Assembly: GCA_038258215.1 (NCBI GenBank)
Contig: JBBSQC010000001.1
Location: forward strand, 124,001 to 188,000
Direction: 5' to 3'
Length of the DNA: 64,000 nucleotides
Source: Fodinibacter sp038258215
GTDB lineage: Bacteria; Actinomycetota; Actinomycetes; Actinomycetales; Dermatophilaceae
The notes under the pieces are model-generated. The model was not told the origin of the DNA and did no database searches. It saw only the letters and a list, made by a program, of their open reading frames with translations. This document shows, one piece after another, positions 23,397-36,465 of the stretch. The position numbers and the translations under genes are program-made. Within the stretch, counting starts at the first letter, position 1, and each line of letters starts with the position of its first letter.

Positions 23397-26109
23397 CGCC
23401 GACTGCCGCGGCCAGCTCCTCCCGGGAGTGGATGTCCAGCTTCTGGTAGACGTGGCGCAGGTGGTACTCCACCGTCTTGGGGCTGAGGAACAGTGCCACC
23501 GCTGCCTCGCGGGTGGTCCGCCCGTCGGCCAGGAGCACCACGATCTGCCGTTCCTGCGGCGTGAGCCCGCTCATGATGCCGGCCGGCCCCCTCAGCGCCG
23601 GCTCGCCGGTCGCCTCGATCTCGCTGGCCGCCCGGTCCGCCCAGGGGCGGGCGCCCAAGGCCTCGAAACCCGACAGACCAGCGCGGAGCAGCGGGCGGGC
23701 GTCGACCCGTCGCCGGGCCCGCCGCAGCCACTCGCCGTAGGCGAGGACGGTCCGCGCCGACTCGAAGGCGTCCGGCGTCCGGTCGTGCAGGGCCAGCGCC
23801 TCGGCGAACGCCGACTCGGCACGATCGGGGGATGCCGTCAGGGCCATCGCCCGATGCGCCCTGGCCATGGCCCACGGCTGGCCCTTGGCCAAGGCCATGC
23901 CCATGTAGGCGTGGGCCACCTCCGCGGCCCGCTCGACGTCGCCGCGACGCTGGTGGCACTCGACGAGCTCGGGTCCGGGCCAGAGGTCGGGGTCGCGAAC
24001 CCCCAGGTCGGTCAGGACGTGTGCCAGGCGGTCGTACGCGGACGTGGCGGCGACCAGGTCGCCGCCGGCCAGCTCGAGGTCACCGATGGCGAACCGGGAC
24101 CAGATCCGAGCGAGGTGGGCCGAGTTCTCGGAGCCGAGGGCCTCCGCCTCCGCGGCGTGGACGCGGCAGGCCTCGGGATGACCGGTCCGCGCCTCGAGCC
24201 ACGCCAGGCCGGCCAGCGCCAGGGCGAGGTCGTTGCCCTGGTCCACCTCCCGTGCGAGGCGGATCGCCTCGTCGTAACCCGACTCGGCGTCGGCCCAGCT
24301 CGAGGCGCCGGCGTCGTCGCGGGCGACGAGCGTGAGCAGGAACGGCAGGGTGCCGACGGCCGCCCGGGTCCGGACCGCCGAGACCGCGGCGGTCATGGCG
24401 TGCCGGGCGGGTCCGGACTCGCGGAGGAACAAGGGGCCGATGAGCGACCACCGGAGCTGCCACTGGTCGGGCTCGACCGCGGACCGGGCCGACAGGGCCA
24501 TCGCGGCCCGGATGTTCCTCGCGCCCTCGTCACCGCTCCCACCGAGGGTCAGGGCCACCCCCGCCGCGAGGCGGCCCAGCCGGGTGGCAGCAGGCCCCGC
24601 TCCGGTGGCGGTGAGCTCGGCCAGCCGGTCCGCGGTGCGCAGCGCAGTCTCCGTGTCGCACAGGAAGAAGCACGTGTCCACGGCATCGGCGAACAGCAGG
24701 ATCGCCGCGTCCCGGTCCTGCGGGGCCATCTCGTCAGCAGCGGCCAGCTGCAGGTCTCGGGCGCGCTCCAGGGAGCCCGACCGTGCTGCGATCGCACCGA
24801 GCCTCCCTCGTGCGGTGGCTGCCGCGAGCGGCGTGCCGGACCGGTCGAGTGCCTCCTCCAGCACCACGACCGCGGACCCACTGGCACCCGACAGCCAGAA
24901 CTGGCCGCCGGCCAGGGACAGTCGACGACTGACGTCCCCCGGCCGTCCGGTCAGGGCGGCGCAGCGCTGATACTGCGCCGCGGCGACGGCGTTCGCGCCC
25001 CGACCGGCTGAGCGCTGCGCTGCCTGCTCCAGGACGTCGGCCGCCGCGTCGTCCTGTCCGAGCGCCCCCTCCGCCACGTGCCACGCGCGGCGGTCCAGCT
25101 CCGGTGTCGCGGCGGCCAGGTGCCGGTGAGCTGCTCGCCGGTCAGCGGGTGTCGCGGCGCCGTAGGCCGCAGCACGCACGAGAGGGTGAGCGAACTCGAC
25201 ACCGTCGTCGGTCACGGTCACCAGCCCGCTGGCCTCCGCCGGCGCCAGAGCCTGGAGGGAACACCCCGCGGCGACACAGGCGCGCGAGAGCACCCGCAGG
25301 TCGTGGCTGTCCGTCGCCGCCAGCAGCAGGACTGACCGCGCGGCATCCGGAAGGGCGACGATGCGGCGCGAGTAGCGCTCGAGCAGCTCGCCGGTCAGGG
25401 GTAGCGGCGACCCCGACGGTGCCGACGTCAGCCGCTGCGCGTCGGAGGCCATCTCGATGATGGCCAGCGGGTTGCCCCCCGTCGCCTCGTGGTAGCGCTG
25501 CAGCTGCACCTCGCCCCACGGCTCGTCACCGCGCGCGGTCACGAGGGCTCGGGTGTCCTCGACCCCCAGGCCGTCGAGACGCAGGACCGGCAGGTCGAGG
25601 AGCGGGGACTCCTCCTCCGAGCGGAGGCTGACGACGAGGGCGACACGGTCGGCCTCGAGCCGCCGGGCCGCGAAGGCCAGCGCGTGGCCGGACGACGGGT
25701 CGAGCAGGTGGGCGTCGTCCACGAAGACCGCGAGCGGGCGTTCGTCCGCGGCCCGGGTGAGCAGCCCGAGCACCGCGGCGCCCACGGCGAACCGCTCGGG
25801 AGCGGATCCGGCGCGCAGCGCCAACGCGACAGCGAGCGCTTCTGCCTGGGGGGGCGGTAGCTCGTCGAGGCCCCCCAGCAGGGGGGCACAGATCTGATGC
25901 AGGCCGCTGAACGCGACCTCGCGCTCAGCCTCGACGCCGCGCGCCCCCACCCGCCGCATCTGTGAGGCGGCAGCCCGCGCGAACTCCAGGAGGGCGGTCT
26001 TCCCGATGCCGGGGTCCCCCACGATCGCGAGCGCACCGCTGCGCCCGACCCGGGCACCGGAGAGGACCCGCTCGATCGCCTGTCGTTCGGCCATCCGTCC
26101 GACGAGCAC
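23356..26109 (-). CDS. LuxR-family transcriptional regulator with AAA-type ATPase domain (LAL)
   Basis: A 917-residue large ATP-binding LuxR regulator. Walker A GDPGIGKT is at about residues 31-38 and Walker B AVFVDDAHLLDP near residue 125. A long TPR-like helical middle follows. The C-terminal HTH (LTPQERQIVVLLADGRTTREAAVALFLSPKTVEYHLRH split over about residues 855-892) is of the GerE type. The GTG start is 6 nt after TAGACT on the minus strand (26121-26116). It is divergent from the methyltransferase and hydrolase-glycosyltransferase genes, which it probably controls (inference). The last 13 residues resemble the C-terminus of the RecB-like protein at 29.5 kb. Confidence 0.92.
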   Translation of the reverse strand: MLVGRMAERQAIERVLSGARVGRSGALAIVGDPGIGKTALLEFARAAASQMRRVGARGVEAEREVAFSGLHQICAPLLGGLDELPPPQAEALAVALALRAGSAPERFAVGAAVLGLLTRAADERPLAVFVDDAHLLDPSSGHALAFAARRLEADRVALVVSLRSEEESPLLDLPVLRLDGLGVEDTRALVTARGDEPWGEVQLQRYHEATGGNPLAIIEMASDAQRLTSAPSGSPLPLTGELLERYSRRIVALPDAARSVLLLAATDSHDLRVLSRACVAAGCSLQALAPAEASGLVTVTDDGVEFAHPLVRAAAYGAATPADRRAAHRHLAAATPELDRRAWHVAEGALGQDDAAADVLEQAAQRSAGRGANAVAAAQYQRCAALTGRPGDVSRRLSLAGGQFWLSGASGSAVVVLEEALDRSGTPLAAATARGRLGAIAARSGSLERARDLQLAAADEMAPQDRDAAILLFADAVDTCFFLCDTETALRTADRLAELTATGAGPAATRLGRLAAGVALTLGGSGDEGARNIRAAMALSARSAVEPDQWQLRWSLIGPLFLRESGPARHAMTAAVSAVRTRAAVGTLPFLLTLVARDDAGASSWADAESGYDEAIRLAREVDQGNDLALALAGLAWLEARTGHPEACRVHAAEAEALGSENSAHLARIWSRFAIGDLELAGGDLVAATSAYDRLAHVLTDLGVRDPDLWPGPELVECHQRRGDVERAAEVAHAYMGMALAKGQPWAMARAHRAMALTASPDRAESAFAEALALHDRTPDAFESARTVLAYGEWLRRARRRVDARPLLRAGLSGFEALGARPWADRAASEIEATGEPALRGPAGIMSGLTPQERQIVVLLADGRTTREAAVALFLSPKTVEYHLRHVYQKLDIHSREELAAAVGDPDRSGEALSAQD

Positions 26110-26236
26110 GCTCGCAGTCTAGGTCCCGCCCCAGGTGTCGCTCCGAAAAGACCAGGGGGGCCACCTGATTCGGCGGCCTCGTCAGCCGTCCTACGGTGGC
26201 GGCCCGAACCACGTCGAGCAGGAGAGAGCCGTCGTC

Positions 26237-27316
26237 ATGACCGATCTGCAGGAAACACCCACCATCGACCTCGACAAGCTGATGGCCTTCGTCTTCAAGG
26301 CGGTCGACGAGGTCGGGGCCACACTCAACACCGCCCTCGTCGTGATGGGCGACAAGCTGGGCTACTACCGCCTCATGGCCGACGCCGGGCCGGTCACACC
26401 CACTCGTCTCGCCGAGCTCAGCGCGACGGGCGAACCGTACGCGCGGGAGTGGCTCAACGCCCAGGCGGCCGGCGGCATCGTGTCGTTCGACCCGGAGACG
26501 GGGCTCTACACCCTTCCGCCCGAGCAGGCCGCCGCGCTCACCGACCCGAGCAGCCCGGCATACCTGCCCGGCTTCTTCCAGATCGCCCTCGGCACCGCCC
26601 ACGACGTCGACTCGGTGGTGCAGGCGGCTCGGTCGCAGGCGGGAGTCGGCTGGCACGAGCACCACACCGACGTGCACGACGGGTGCGAGCGCTTCTTCCG
26701 CACCATGTACAACGCCCACCTCGTCGGTGAGTGGCTGCCGGCCCTCGAGGGTGTCGTCGACAAGCTGAGCCGCGGCGCGAGCGTGGCCGACATCGGGTGC
26801 GGCCACGGAGCCTCGACGGTGATCATGGCCCAGGCCTTCCCACAGTCCACCTTCGTCGGCTTCGACTACCACCCGGCCTCGATCGCCACGGCCCGTGAGC
26901 GTGCGGAGGCCGCGGGTGTCTCGGACCGGGTGCGGTTCGAGGTCGCCTCGGCGACCGAGTTCCCGGGGAGTGGCTACGACCTCGTCGCGACGTTCGACGC
27001 GCTCCACGACATGGGCGACCCGGTCGGCGCGGCGCGGCACGTCAGGGATGCCGTGGCGCCCGACGGCACCTGGCTGATCGTGGAGCCGATGGCCGGTGAC
27101 ACGGTGAGCGACAACCTCAACCCGGTTGGCCGGGCCTACTACGGCTTCTCCACCCTGCTGTGCACCCCCTCCTCGCTCGCGCAGGAGGTCGGCCTCGCCC
27201 TCGGCACCCAGGCCGGGCCGGCGCGGATCAGGGACGTCGTCACCACCAGCGGGTTCACGCGGTTCGCGACGGCGGCACAGACTCCCTTCAACCGGGTACT
27301 CGAGGTGCGTCCCTGA
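26237..27316 (+). CDS. SAM-dependent methyltransferase with N-terminal winged helix (Rv2258c-like)
   Basis: A 359-residue enzyme. Residues 1-110 are a winged-helix dimerisation domain (TALVVMGDKLGYYRLMADAG, TRLAELSATGEPYAREWL). The Rossmann methyltransferase has motif I VADIGCGHGAS near residue 184, acidic loop VGFDYHP, and a motif near FDALHDMGDP. It resembles Rv2258c-type small-molecule methyltransferases. A probable promoter TACGGT (26192-26197) gives a short leader with AGGAGA as ribosome site. It is followed 26 bp later by the hydrolase-glycosyltransferase, likely one transcript, suggesting tailoring of a small molecule. Confidence 0.87.
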   Translation: MTDLQETPTIDLDKLMAFVFKAVDEVGATLNTALVVMGDKLGYYRLMADAGPVTPTRLAELSATGEPYAREWLNAQAAGGIVSFDPETGLYTLPPEQAAALTDPSSPAYLPGFFQIALGTAHDVDSVVQAARSQAGVGWHEHHTDVHDGCERFFRTMYNAHLVGEWLPALEGVVDKLSRGASVADIGCGHGASTVIMAQAFPQSTFVGFDYHPASIATARERAEAAGVSDRVRFEVASATEFPGSGYDLVATFDALHDMGDPVGAARHVRDAVAPDGTWLIVEPMAGDTVSDNLNPVGRAYYGFSTLLCTPSSLAQEVGLALGTQAGPARIRDVVTTSGFTRFATAAQTPFNRVLEVRP

Positions 27317-27342
27317 CGAGGACCGGGTGGAGACTGAGGGAC

Positions 27343-29490
27343 ATGTCACCGACGACGGTGCTGCTAGAGCCCACGGACCGGGGGTCCGTCGTGCGCGACG
27401 GCGTCCGGATCCACTACGCCGTCCACGGCGACGCCGGCACCACGATCCTGCTGATGCCCACCTGGATCGTGGTGCACTCCCGGGTCTGGAAGGCGCAGGT
27501 CGGCTACCTCGCGCGGCACTTCCGGGTGGTGACCTTCGACGGTCGCGGCAGCGGACGCTCGGACCGCCCCACTGGTCCGAGCGCCTACCGCGACGAGGAG
27601 TATGCCGCTGACGCTCTCGCGGTGCTCGACGCGACCGACACGGCCGCGGCCGCCGTCGTGGGAATGTCCTGGGGCCTGACCTGGGCCGTGCACCTCGCTG
27701 CCACCCACCCCGACCGGGTGCTGGGCGTGATGGGCATCGCCGGGTCGAGTGCGGTGGACGTGCCGCGAGGCGATCGTTCGGCCATCGACTGGGAGGGGCC
27801 GAGTCGGGGCCGCGAGGGATGGGCCGGATACAACAAGGGCGTCTGGCTCGACGGCGGCTTCGACGACTTCATGGGCTTCTTCTTCAGCCAGATGTGGAGC
27901 GAGGCGCACAGCACCAAGCAGATCGAGGACGCGGTCGGCTGGTCGCGCGAGACGACGGCGCAGGTCGTCGCCGATGCGAGTGCGGGGATGCACGGGTTCG
28001 ACGGCCTGGCCATCACCCCGATCGAGGAGGTCTGTCGGAAGGTGCGGTGCCCGGTGCTGCTCGTGCACGGCACGGCCGACCGGATCTCGCCGCCGGCGGT
28101 GAGCGAGCGGATGGCCGAGCTCACCGGCGGCACCGTGGTGCTCCTCCAGGGCTGTGGGCACGGGGTGATGGCCCGTGACCCGGTCAAGGTCAACCACCTG
28201 GTGCGGGCCTTCGTCGAGGGTCTGGACACCGCGCCGGCCCCGGTGTCGTTCGCCCGACCGCCGAGCTGGACCCGCGCGCCGGCGCGGCGCAGGCGGGCCC
28301 TCGTCCTGTCCTCTCCCATCGGGCTGGGGCATGCGCGGCGGGACCTGGCGGTCGTCGACGAGCTGCGCAAGCTCCATCCGGACCTCGAGGTCTCGTGGCT
28401 CACCCAGCACCCCGTGACCGCGCTCCTCGAGGCCGCGGGGGAGAGCGTGCACCCGGCGTCGGCCTGGCTGGCGAGCGAGAGCGCGCACGTCGAGCACGAG
28501 GCGGGGGAGCACGACCTGCACGCCTTCCAGGCGATCCGGTCGATGGACGAGGTGCTGGTCAACAACTTCATGGTCTTCGACGACGTGGTCCGTGGCGAGC
28601 ACGTCGACCTCGTCGTGGCGGACGAGGCGTGGGACGTCGACCACCACCTCCACGAGAACCCGGAGCTGAAGCGATTCGCGTTCGCATGGCTGACCGACTT
28701 CGTCGGCTGGCTGCCCATGCCCGAGGGGGGCTCCGCCGAGGCCGCGCTCACGGCCGACTACAACGCCGAGATGATCGCGCAACGGGAGCGCTACCACCGG
28801 GTGCGTGACCGGTCGATCTTCGTGGGCTCGCCCGAGGACGTGGTGCCGGCGTCCTTCGGCCCGGGACTGCCCGGGATCCGGGACTGGATGCAGGACAACT
28901 TCGAGTTCCCGGGGTATGTCACGGGCTTCGACCCGACGGTGCTCGACGACAGGGTCGGCCTTCGCCGCGAGCTGGGCTACGACCTCGACCAACCGCTGTG
29001 CGTCGTGACCGTCGGGGGCACCGGGGTGGGGGAGGACCTCCTGCGCCGGGTGCTCGACGCCGTCCCGTTGGCCCGGCGCTCGGTGCCCGACCTCCGGGTG
29101 CTCGTCGTGGCCGGCCCACGCATCGACCCGCGCACCCTGCCCAGGCGCCGGGGCGTCACCGTCCGCGGGTTCGTGCCGGACCTGCACCGCCACCTGGCCG
29201 CGGCCGACCTCGCGATCGTCCAGGGAGGGCTCACCACCTGCATGGAGCTCACCGCCGTGAACCGGCCCTTCCTCTACGTCCCCCTACGTCACCACTTCGA
29301 GCAGCAGTTCCACGTCCGACACCGGCTGGAGCGGCACGGCGCGGGTCGCTGCCTGCCCTACGACGAGGCCCGCGACCCGGACCAGCTCGCGGCAGCCATC
29401 GTCGCCGACCTGGGGCGGGACGTCGCCTACCTGCCGGTGGAGCGCGACGGAGCAGCCCGCGTGGCCGATCTGCTCTCGGACCTCCTCTGA
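27343..29490 (+). CDS. Alpha/beta hydrolase fused to GT-B glycosyltransferase
   Basis: A 715-residue fusion. Residues about 20-290 form an alpha/beta hydrolase: nucleophile elbow VVGMSWG (Ser about 108), Asp in LLVHGTADR (about 245) and His in LLQGCGHGVM (about 272). After a basic linker (RAPARRRRA) residues about 320-715 form a GT-B glycosyltransferase like MGT/UGT and MurG-type C-terminal domains: SSPIGLGHARRDLAVV at the acceptor half, VVTVGGTGVG mid-way, and the donor-site segment IVQGGLTTCMELTAVNRPF. ATG 27343 has GAGGGA upstream; longer starts are antisense-like. Co-occurrence with a methyltransferase and a LAL regulator suggests small-molecule modification or detoxification (inference). 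Confidence 0.85.
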   Translation: MSPTTVLLEPTDRGSVVRDGVRIHYAVHGDAGTTILLMPTWIVVHSRVWKAQVGYLARHFRVVTFDGRGSGRSDRPTGPSAYRDEEYAADALAVLDATDTAAAAVVGMSWGLTWAVHLAATHPDRVLGVMGIAGSSAVDVPRGDRSAIDWEGPSRGREGWAGYNKGVWLDGGFDDFMGFFFSQMWSEAHSTKQIEDAVGWSRETTAQVVADASAGMHGFDGLAITPIEEVCRKVRCPVLLVHGTADRISPPAVSERMAELTGGTVVLLQGCGHGVMARDPVKVNHLVRAFVEGLDTAPAPVSFARPPSWTRAPARRRRALVLSSPIGLGHARRDLAVVDELRKLHPDLEVSWLTQHPVTALLEAAGESVHPASAWLASESAHVEHEAGEHDLHAFQAIRSMDEVLVNNFMVFDDVVRGEHVDLVVADEAWDVDHHLHENPELKRFAFAWLTDFVGWLPMPEGGSAEAALTADYNAEMIAQRERYHRVRDRSIFVGSPEDVVPASFGPGLPGIRDWMQDNFEFPGYVTGFDPTVLDDRVGLRRELGYDLDQPLCVVTVGGTGVGEDLLRRVLDAVPLARRSVPDLRVLVVAGPRIDPRTLPRRRGVTVRGFVPDLHRHLAAADLAIVQGGLTTCMELTAVNRPFLYVPLRHHFEQQFHVRHRLERHGAGRCLPYDEARDPDQLAAAIVADLGRDVAYLPVERDGAARVADLLSDLL

Positions 29491-29491
29491 C

Positions 29492-29511
29492 CGCCCGACC
29501 GGGCCCGGGCG
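29492..29511. terminator. Possible weak convergent hairpin
   Basis: CGCCCG and CGGGCG pair around an 8-nt centre, directly after the fusion-gene stop and before the RecB-like stop. GC-rich and short; may only weakly terminate. Confidence 0.35.
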
Positions 29512-29514
29512 CGC

Positions 29515-29555
29515 TCAGTCCTGTGCGGGGAGTGCCTCGCCCGAGCGCTCCGGGT
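29515..29555. repeat. Direct repeat copy B (native 3' end of RecB-like gene)
   Basis: Starts TCAGTCCTGTGCGG and encodes, on the minus strand, ERSGEALPAQD at the RecB-like C-terminus. It pairs with copy A at 23356-23396. Confidence 0.65.
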
Positions 29556-30360
29556 TGAGCGCGATCTCGCTCGCCCCCTCGGGCAGTGGGGGAGGGGTGC
29601 CGCCCCAGGCGGGGCAGAGGTCGCGGAAGTCGCACCAGTCGCACAGCTTCGAGGTGCGCGGTCGCCAGTCCCCGCTCTTGGCCGCCCGCACCACCGCATC
29701 CCAGATCGCACGGACGGTGCGCTCCACCGCCAGCAGGTCGCGCTCGTCGGGGGCGTAGCGCACCACCTCACCGTTGCCGAGGTAGACCAGCTGGAGCTGG
29801 CGGGGGATCTCACCGCGCATCCGCCAGAGCACCAGGGCGTAGAACTTCATCTGGAAGAGGGCCTTGGCCTCGAAGAGCTCGCTCGGGGAGCGGCCGGTCT
29901 TGTAGTCGACGACCCGCATCGCGCCGTCGGCGGCCACGTCGAGCCGGTCGACGTACCCCCGCAGGGTGAGCCCGTCGACCTCGGTCTCGACGTAGAGCTC
30001 GCGGGCCTCCGGCTCGAGCCGCGTGGGGTCCTCGAGGTCGAACCACTGCTCGACCAGCGGGCGCGCAGCGGCGAGCCAGGACTCCTCGGTGAGGGTCTCG
30101 TCGTCCTCGACCATGGAGGCCAGCTCGGGCCGCTCCTCGACCAGCGCTCGCCACCTCGGCTCGATGAGGCCCAGGGCGGCCTCGGTCGTGCGGTGCTCGG
30201 CCGGCAGGTCGAAGAGGTGCTCCAGCACCGCGTGCACCAGCGTGCCGCGAGCCGCCGCCGGTGAGGGCGGGCCCTCGAGGCGGTCGATGGTGCGGAACCG
30301 GAAGAGCAGCGGGCACTGCTTGAAGTCCGCGGCGCGGCTCGGGGACAGGGCTGCTCTCAT
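29515..30360 (-). CDS. RecB-family PD-(D/E)XK exonuclease, Fe-S type
   Basis: A 281-residue nuclease domain protein. It has the N-terminal LSPSRAADFKQCPLLFRF (helix with first cluster Cys), GTLVHAVLEHLF, the active-site segment YVDRLDV and VVDYKTG, QMKFYALVL, and the C-terminal Cys group CDWCDFRDLC. The four Cys fit the 4Fe-4S clamp of AddB/Cas4-like nucleases. It acts on DNA; as a stand-alone domain its partner is unknown. The ATG at 30360 is 7 nt after TACTGT on the minus strand (30373-30368). It is a normal neighbour of metH in this synteny block. Confidence 0.9.
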   Translation of the reverse strand: MRAALSPSRAADFKQCPLLFRFRTIDRLEGPPSPAAARGTLVHAVLEHLFDLPAEHRTTEAALGLIEPRWRALVEERPELASMVEDDETLTEESWLAAARPLVEQWFDLEDPTRLEPEARELYVETEVDGLTLRGYVDRLDVAADGAMRVVDYKTGRSPSELFEAKALFQMKFYALVLWRMRGEIPRQLQLVYLGNGEVVRYAPDERDLLAVERTVRAIWDAVVRAAKSGDWRPRTSKLCDWCDFRDLCPAWGGTPPPLPEGASEIALNPERSGEALPAQD

Positions 30361-30401
30361 GGGCGACACAGTATGCCGGGCCGCCCACACCCCGCCCGAC
30401 C

Positions 30402-30420
30402 TCCCCGACTTCGTCGGGGA
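30402..30420 (-). terminator. Terminator after metH
   Basis: TCCCCGAC / GTCGGGGA, an 8-bp perfect stem with a 3-nt loop, about 40 bp past the metH stop on the minus strand. Confidence 0.65.
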
Positions 30421-30459
30421 AGAGGAGGGTGGTGCTGGGCGGACGGGGCGGGCCGGGGC

Positions 30460-34281
<3,822 letters not shown>

Positions 34282-34317
34282 CCCAGTATGCCGCGCGGCT
34301 CACGTAGGGTCCGAGCC

Positions 34318-35433
34318 ATGTCCGTCAGTGATCCGCCACCGCCGCGAGGTGCCGTCCGGGTCGCCCGCGTCGCAGGCGTGCCGGTCTACATCGGTCGCGG
34401 GTGGCTGCTCCTCGCCGCGTTCGTCGCGTGGACCGGGTGGTCCAACAACCGGGACCTGGAGACCGGCACCGCGATCGCCTACGCCGCGACCCTGGTCCTG
34501 AGCATCCTCGTGGCCGTGCTCGGGCACGAGGTGGCCCACGCCCTCAGTGCCCGGGCAGTGGGCCTGCAGGTTCACCGCATCGTCGCGGACCTCTGGGGCG
34601 GGCACACGGCATTCGACGGGTCCCGGGTCACTCCCGGACGCAACGCCGTGGTGTCGGTGAGCGGGCCCCTGGCCAACGTCGTCATGGCCGGGGTCGGTCT
34701 TGCCGTCGAGGCCGTCCTGCCGGTCGGTTTGAGCGGCTTCGCCTGGCCCTTCGTCGTGCTCAACCTGCTCCTCGGTGGCTTCAACATGTTGCCCGGGCTC
34801 CCGCTCGACGGTGGGCAGCTCGTGCACTCCCTGGTGTGGGGCGTCAGCGGGCGGCGCGACCTGGGACTGCTCGTGGCCGGATGGTGCGGCAGGGTCGTCG
34901 CCGGTGTGGTGGTGCTGTGGTTCGGGGTGCGCCCGGTGCTCCAGGGCCGGGCCGACCTCTTCCAGGTGGGGCTGGCGCTGGTCATGGCGTGGATCCTCTG
35001 GTCAGGGGCCACCGCAGCGATTCGGCGCGCCCCGCTGGACCGGCTGCTGGAGCGGGTCCGCCCCGAGGACGTCATGGACGCCGTGGTGGTCCTGCCGCCG
35101 GCGACACCGCTGGGGCAGGCCCTCGGAACGGGCCGGCGCGTGCTGTGCCTCGACGAGACGGGGCGGCCGACCCTCGTCCTCCCACCGGGCGGCAACGGTG
35201 CTCCCGACCTGGCCGCGCTGGCGGCAGGGACTCCGCTCTCCTCGGTGGTGGTCCGACTCCCCGACGACTGCCTCGTCGAGCTCGCCCCCGGGGACTCCGC
35301 CGAGGCGGTGCTGCGCTCCCTGGCGAGCACCGGATGGGGCCTCGTCGTCGTCACCACGGGCGGTGTCGCCCGCGGTGCCATCACCTCGGAGCGGCTCAAC
35401 GCGGTGGCCAAGAGCGTCGCCGCGCGCAACTAG
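34318..35433 (+). CDS. M50 family site-2-type metalloprotease
   Basis: A 371-residue intramembrane protease. The zinc motif GHEVAHA is at about residues 69-75, and the second metal-site motif NMLPGLPLDGGQ near 160. There are about six hydrophobic segments, followed by a soluble C-terminal region about where CBS domains occur, poorly conserved here. It is likely involved in regulated intramembrane proteolysis; the substrate is unknown. The ATG lies 7 nt after TAGGGT (34305-34310). It is divergent from metH. Its TAG stop begins the TAGACT box of trmI. Confidence 0.88.
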   Translation: MSVSDPPPPRGAVRVARVAGVPVYIGRGWLLLAAFVAWTGWSNNRDLETGTAIAYAATLVLSILVAVLGHEVAHALSARAVGLQVHRIVADLWGGHTAFDGSRVTPGRNAVVSVSGPLANVVMAGVGLAVEAVLPVGLSGFAWPFVVLNLLLGGFNMLPGLPLDGGQLVHSLVWGVSGRRDLGLLVAGWCGRVVAGVVVLWFGVRPVLQGRADLFQVGLALVMAWILWSGATAAIRRAPLDRLLERVRPEDVMDAVVVLPPATPLGQALGTGRRVLCLDETGRPTLVLPPGGNGAPDLAALAAGTPLSSVVVRLPDDCLVELAPGDSAEAVLRSLASTGWGLVVVTTGGVARGAITSERLNAVAKSVAARN

Positions 35434-35436
35434 ACT
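35431..35436 (+). promoter_or_regulatory. -10 box of trmI overlapping the upstream stop codon
   Basis: TAGACT, 8 nt before ATG 35445. Its first three bases are the stop codon of the M50 protease. Confidence 0.5.
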
Positions 35437-35444
35437 CCGGGCTC

Positions 35445-36443
35445 ATGACAGCAACCGGATCCGAGCTGCGCCGTGGGCCGTTCACCGAGGGTGACCGCGT
35501 GCAGCTCACCGACACACGGGGCCGGCTGCACACGATCACCCTGGCGCCGGGCAAGCAGTTCCACACCCACCGCGGCTACCTCCAGCACGACGACCTCATC
35601 GGCGCCCCCGACGGCTCCACGGTGAAGAACACCTCCGGGGTGGAGTACCTCGCACTACGGCCGTTGCTGTCGGACTACGTCATGTCCATGCCGCGGGGTG
35701 CCGCCGTGATCTACCCCAAGGACTCCGGGCAGATCGTGACCATGGCCGACATCTTCCCCGGCGCGGTGGTCGTCGAGGCCGGGGTCGGGTCGGGCGCGTT
35801 GTCGATGTCGCTCCTTCGCGCCGTGGGCGACGGCGGGCACGTGCACTCCTTCGAGCGCCGCGAGGACTTCGCCGAGATCGCCAGGGCCAACGCCCGTGAC
35901 TTCTTCGGGGGTGACCACCCCGCCTGGACGGTCACCGTCGGCGACCTCGTCGAGTCGCTGCCGTCAGCGGTGGAGGACAGCTCGGTCGACCGGGTCGTGC
36001 TCGACATGCTGGCACCGTGGGACTGCCTGGATGCCGTGGCCACCGCCCTCGCACCCGGTGGGGTGCTCATCTGCTACGTCGCCACCGCGACCCAGCTGTC
36101 CAAGGTGGCCGAGGCGATGCGTGACCACGGTTCGTGGACCGAGCCGTCGGCCTGGGAGTCCCTCGTGCGCGGCTGGCACCTGGAGGGGCTGGCCGTGCGG
36201 CCCCAGCACCGTATGCACGGCCACACCGGCTTCCTCATCACCAGCCGACGACTGGCTCCCGGCGTGCCGCCCCCGCTGCGCAAGCGGCGCCCCGGTGGCG
36301 GGTACGTCACCGACGAGGAGGCCCCCGTGCAGGAGTGGACCCCGGAGAGCATCGGGGAGCGGGTCCCCTCCGAGAAGCGGGTGCGCAAGGTTCGACGCTC
36401 GATGACGGCAGGTCAAGACTCCGAGACATCCCCACGCTCCTGA
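35445..36443 (+). CDS. trmI: tRNA (adenine-58-N1)-methyltransferase TrmI
   Basis: A 332-residue class I SAM methyltransferase that makes m1A58 in tRNA. The N-terminal beta domain (GPFTEGDRVQLTDTRGR, FHTHRGYLQHDDLIG) is typical of TrmI. SAM motif I VVEAGVGSGALS is near residue 108, DMLAPWD in the active-site region, and GHTGFLITSRRL near the end. It is a regular upstream neighbour of the proteasome ATPase in Actinobacteria. Confidence 0.94.
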   Translation: MTATGSELRRGPFTEGDRVQLTDTRGRLHTITLAPGKQFHTHRGYLQHDDLIGAPDGSTVKNTSGVEYLALRPLLSDYVMSMPRGAAVIYPKDSGQIVTMADIFPGAVVVEAGVGSGALSMSLLRAVGDGGHVHSFERREDFAEIARANARDFFGGDHPAWTVTVGDLVESLPSAVEDSSVDRVVLDMLAPWDCLDAVATALAPGGVLICYVATATQLSKVAEAMRDHGSWTEPSAWESLVRGWHLEGLAVRPQHRMHGHTGFLITSRRLAPGVPPPLRKRRPGGGYVTDEEAPVQEWTPESIGERVPSEKRVRKVRRSMTAGQDSETSPRS

Positions 36444-36465
36444 GCCGCGCGGGTTATCGTCGTTC

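Noticed and set aside
34282..34317. Cobalamin riboswitch before metH
   Set aside because: Only 36 bp separate metH from the divergent M50 gene, too short for the element.
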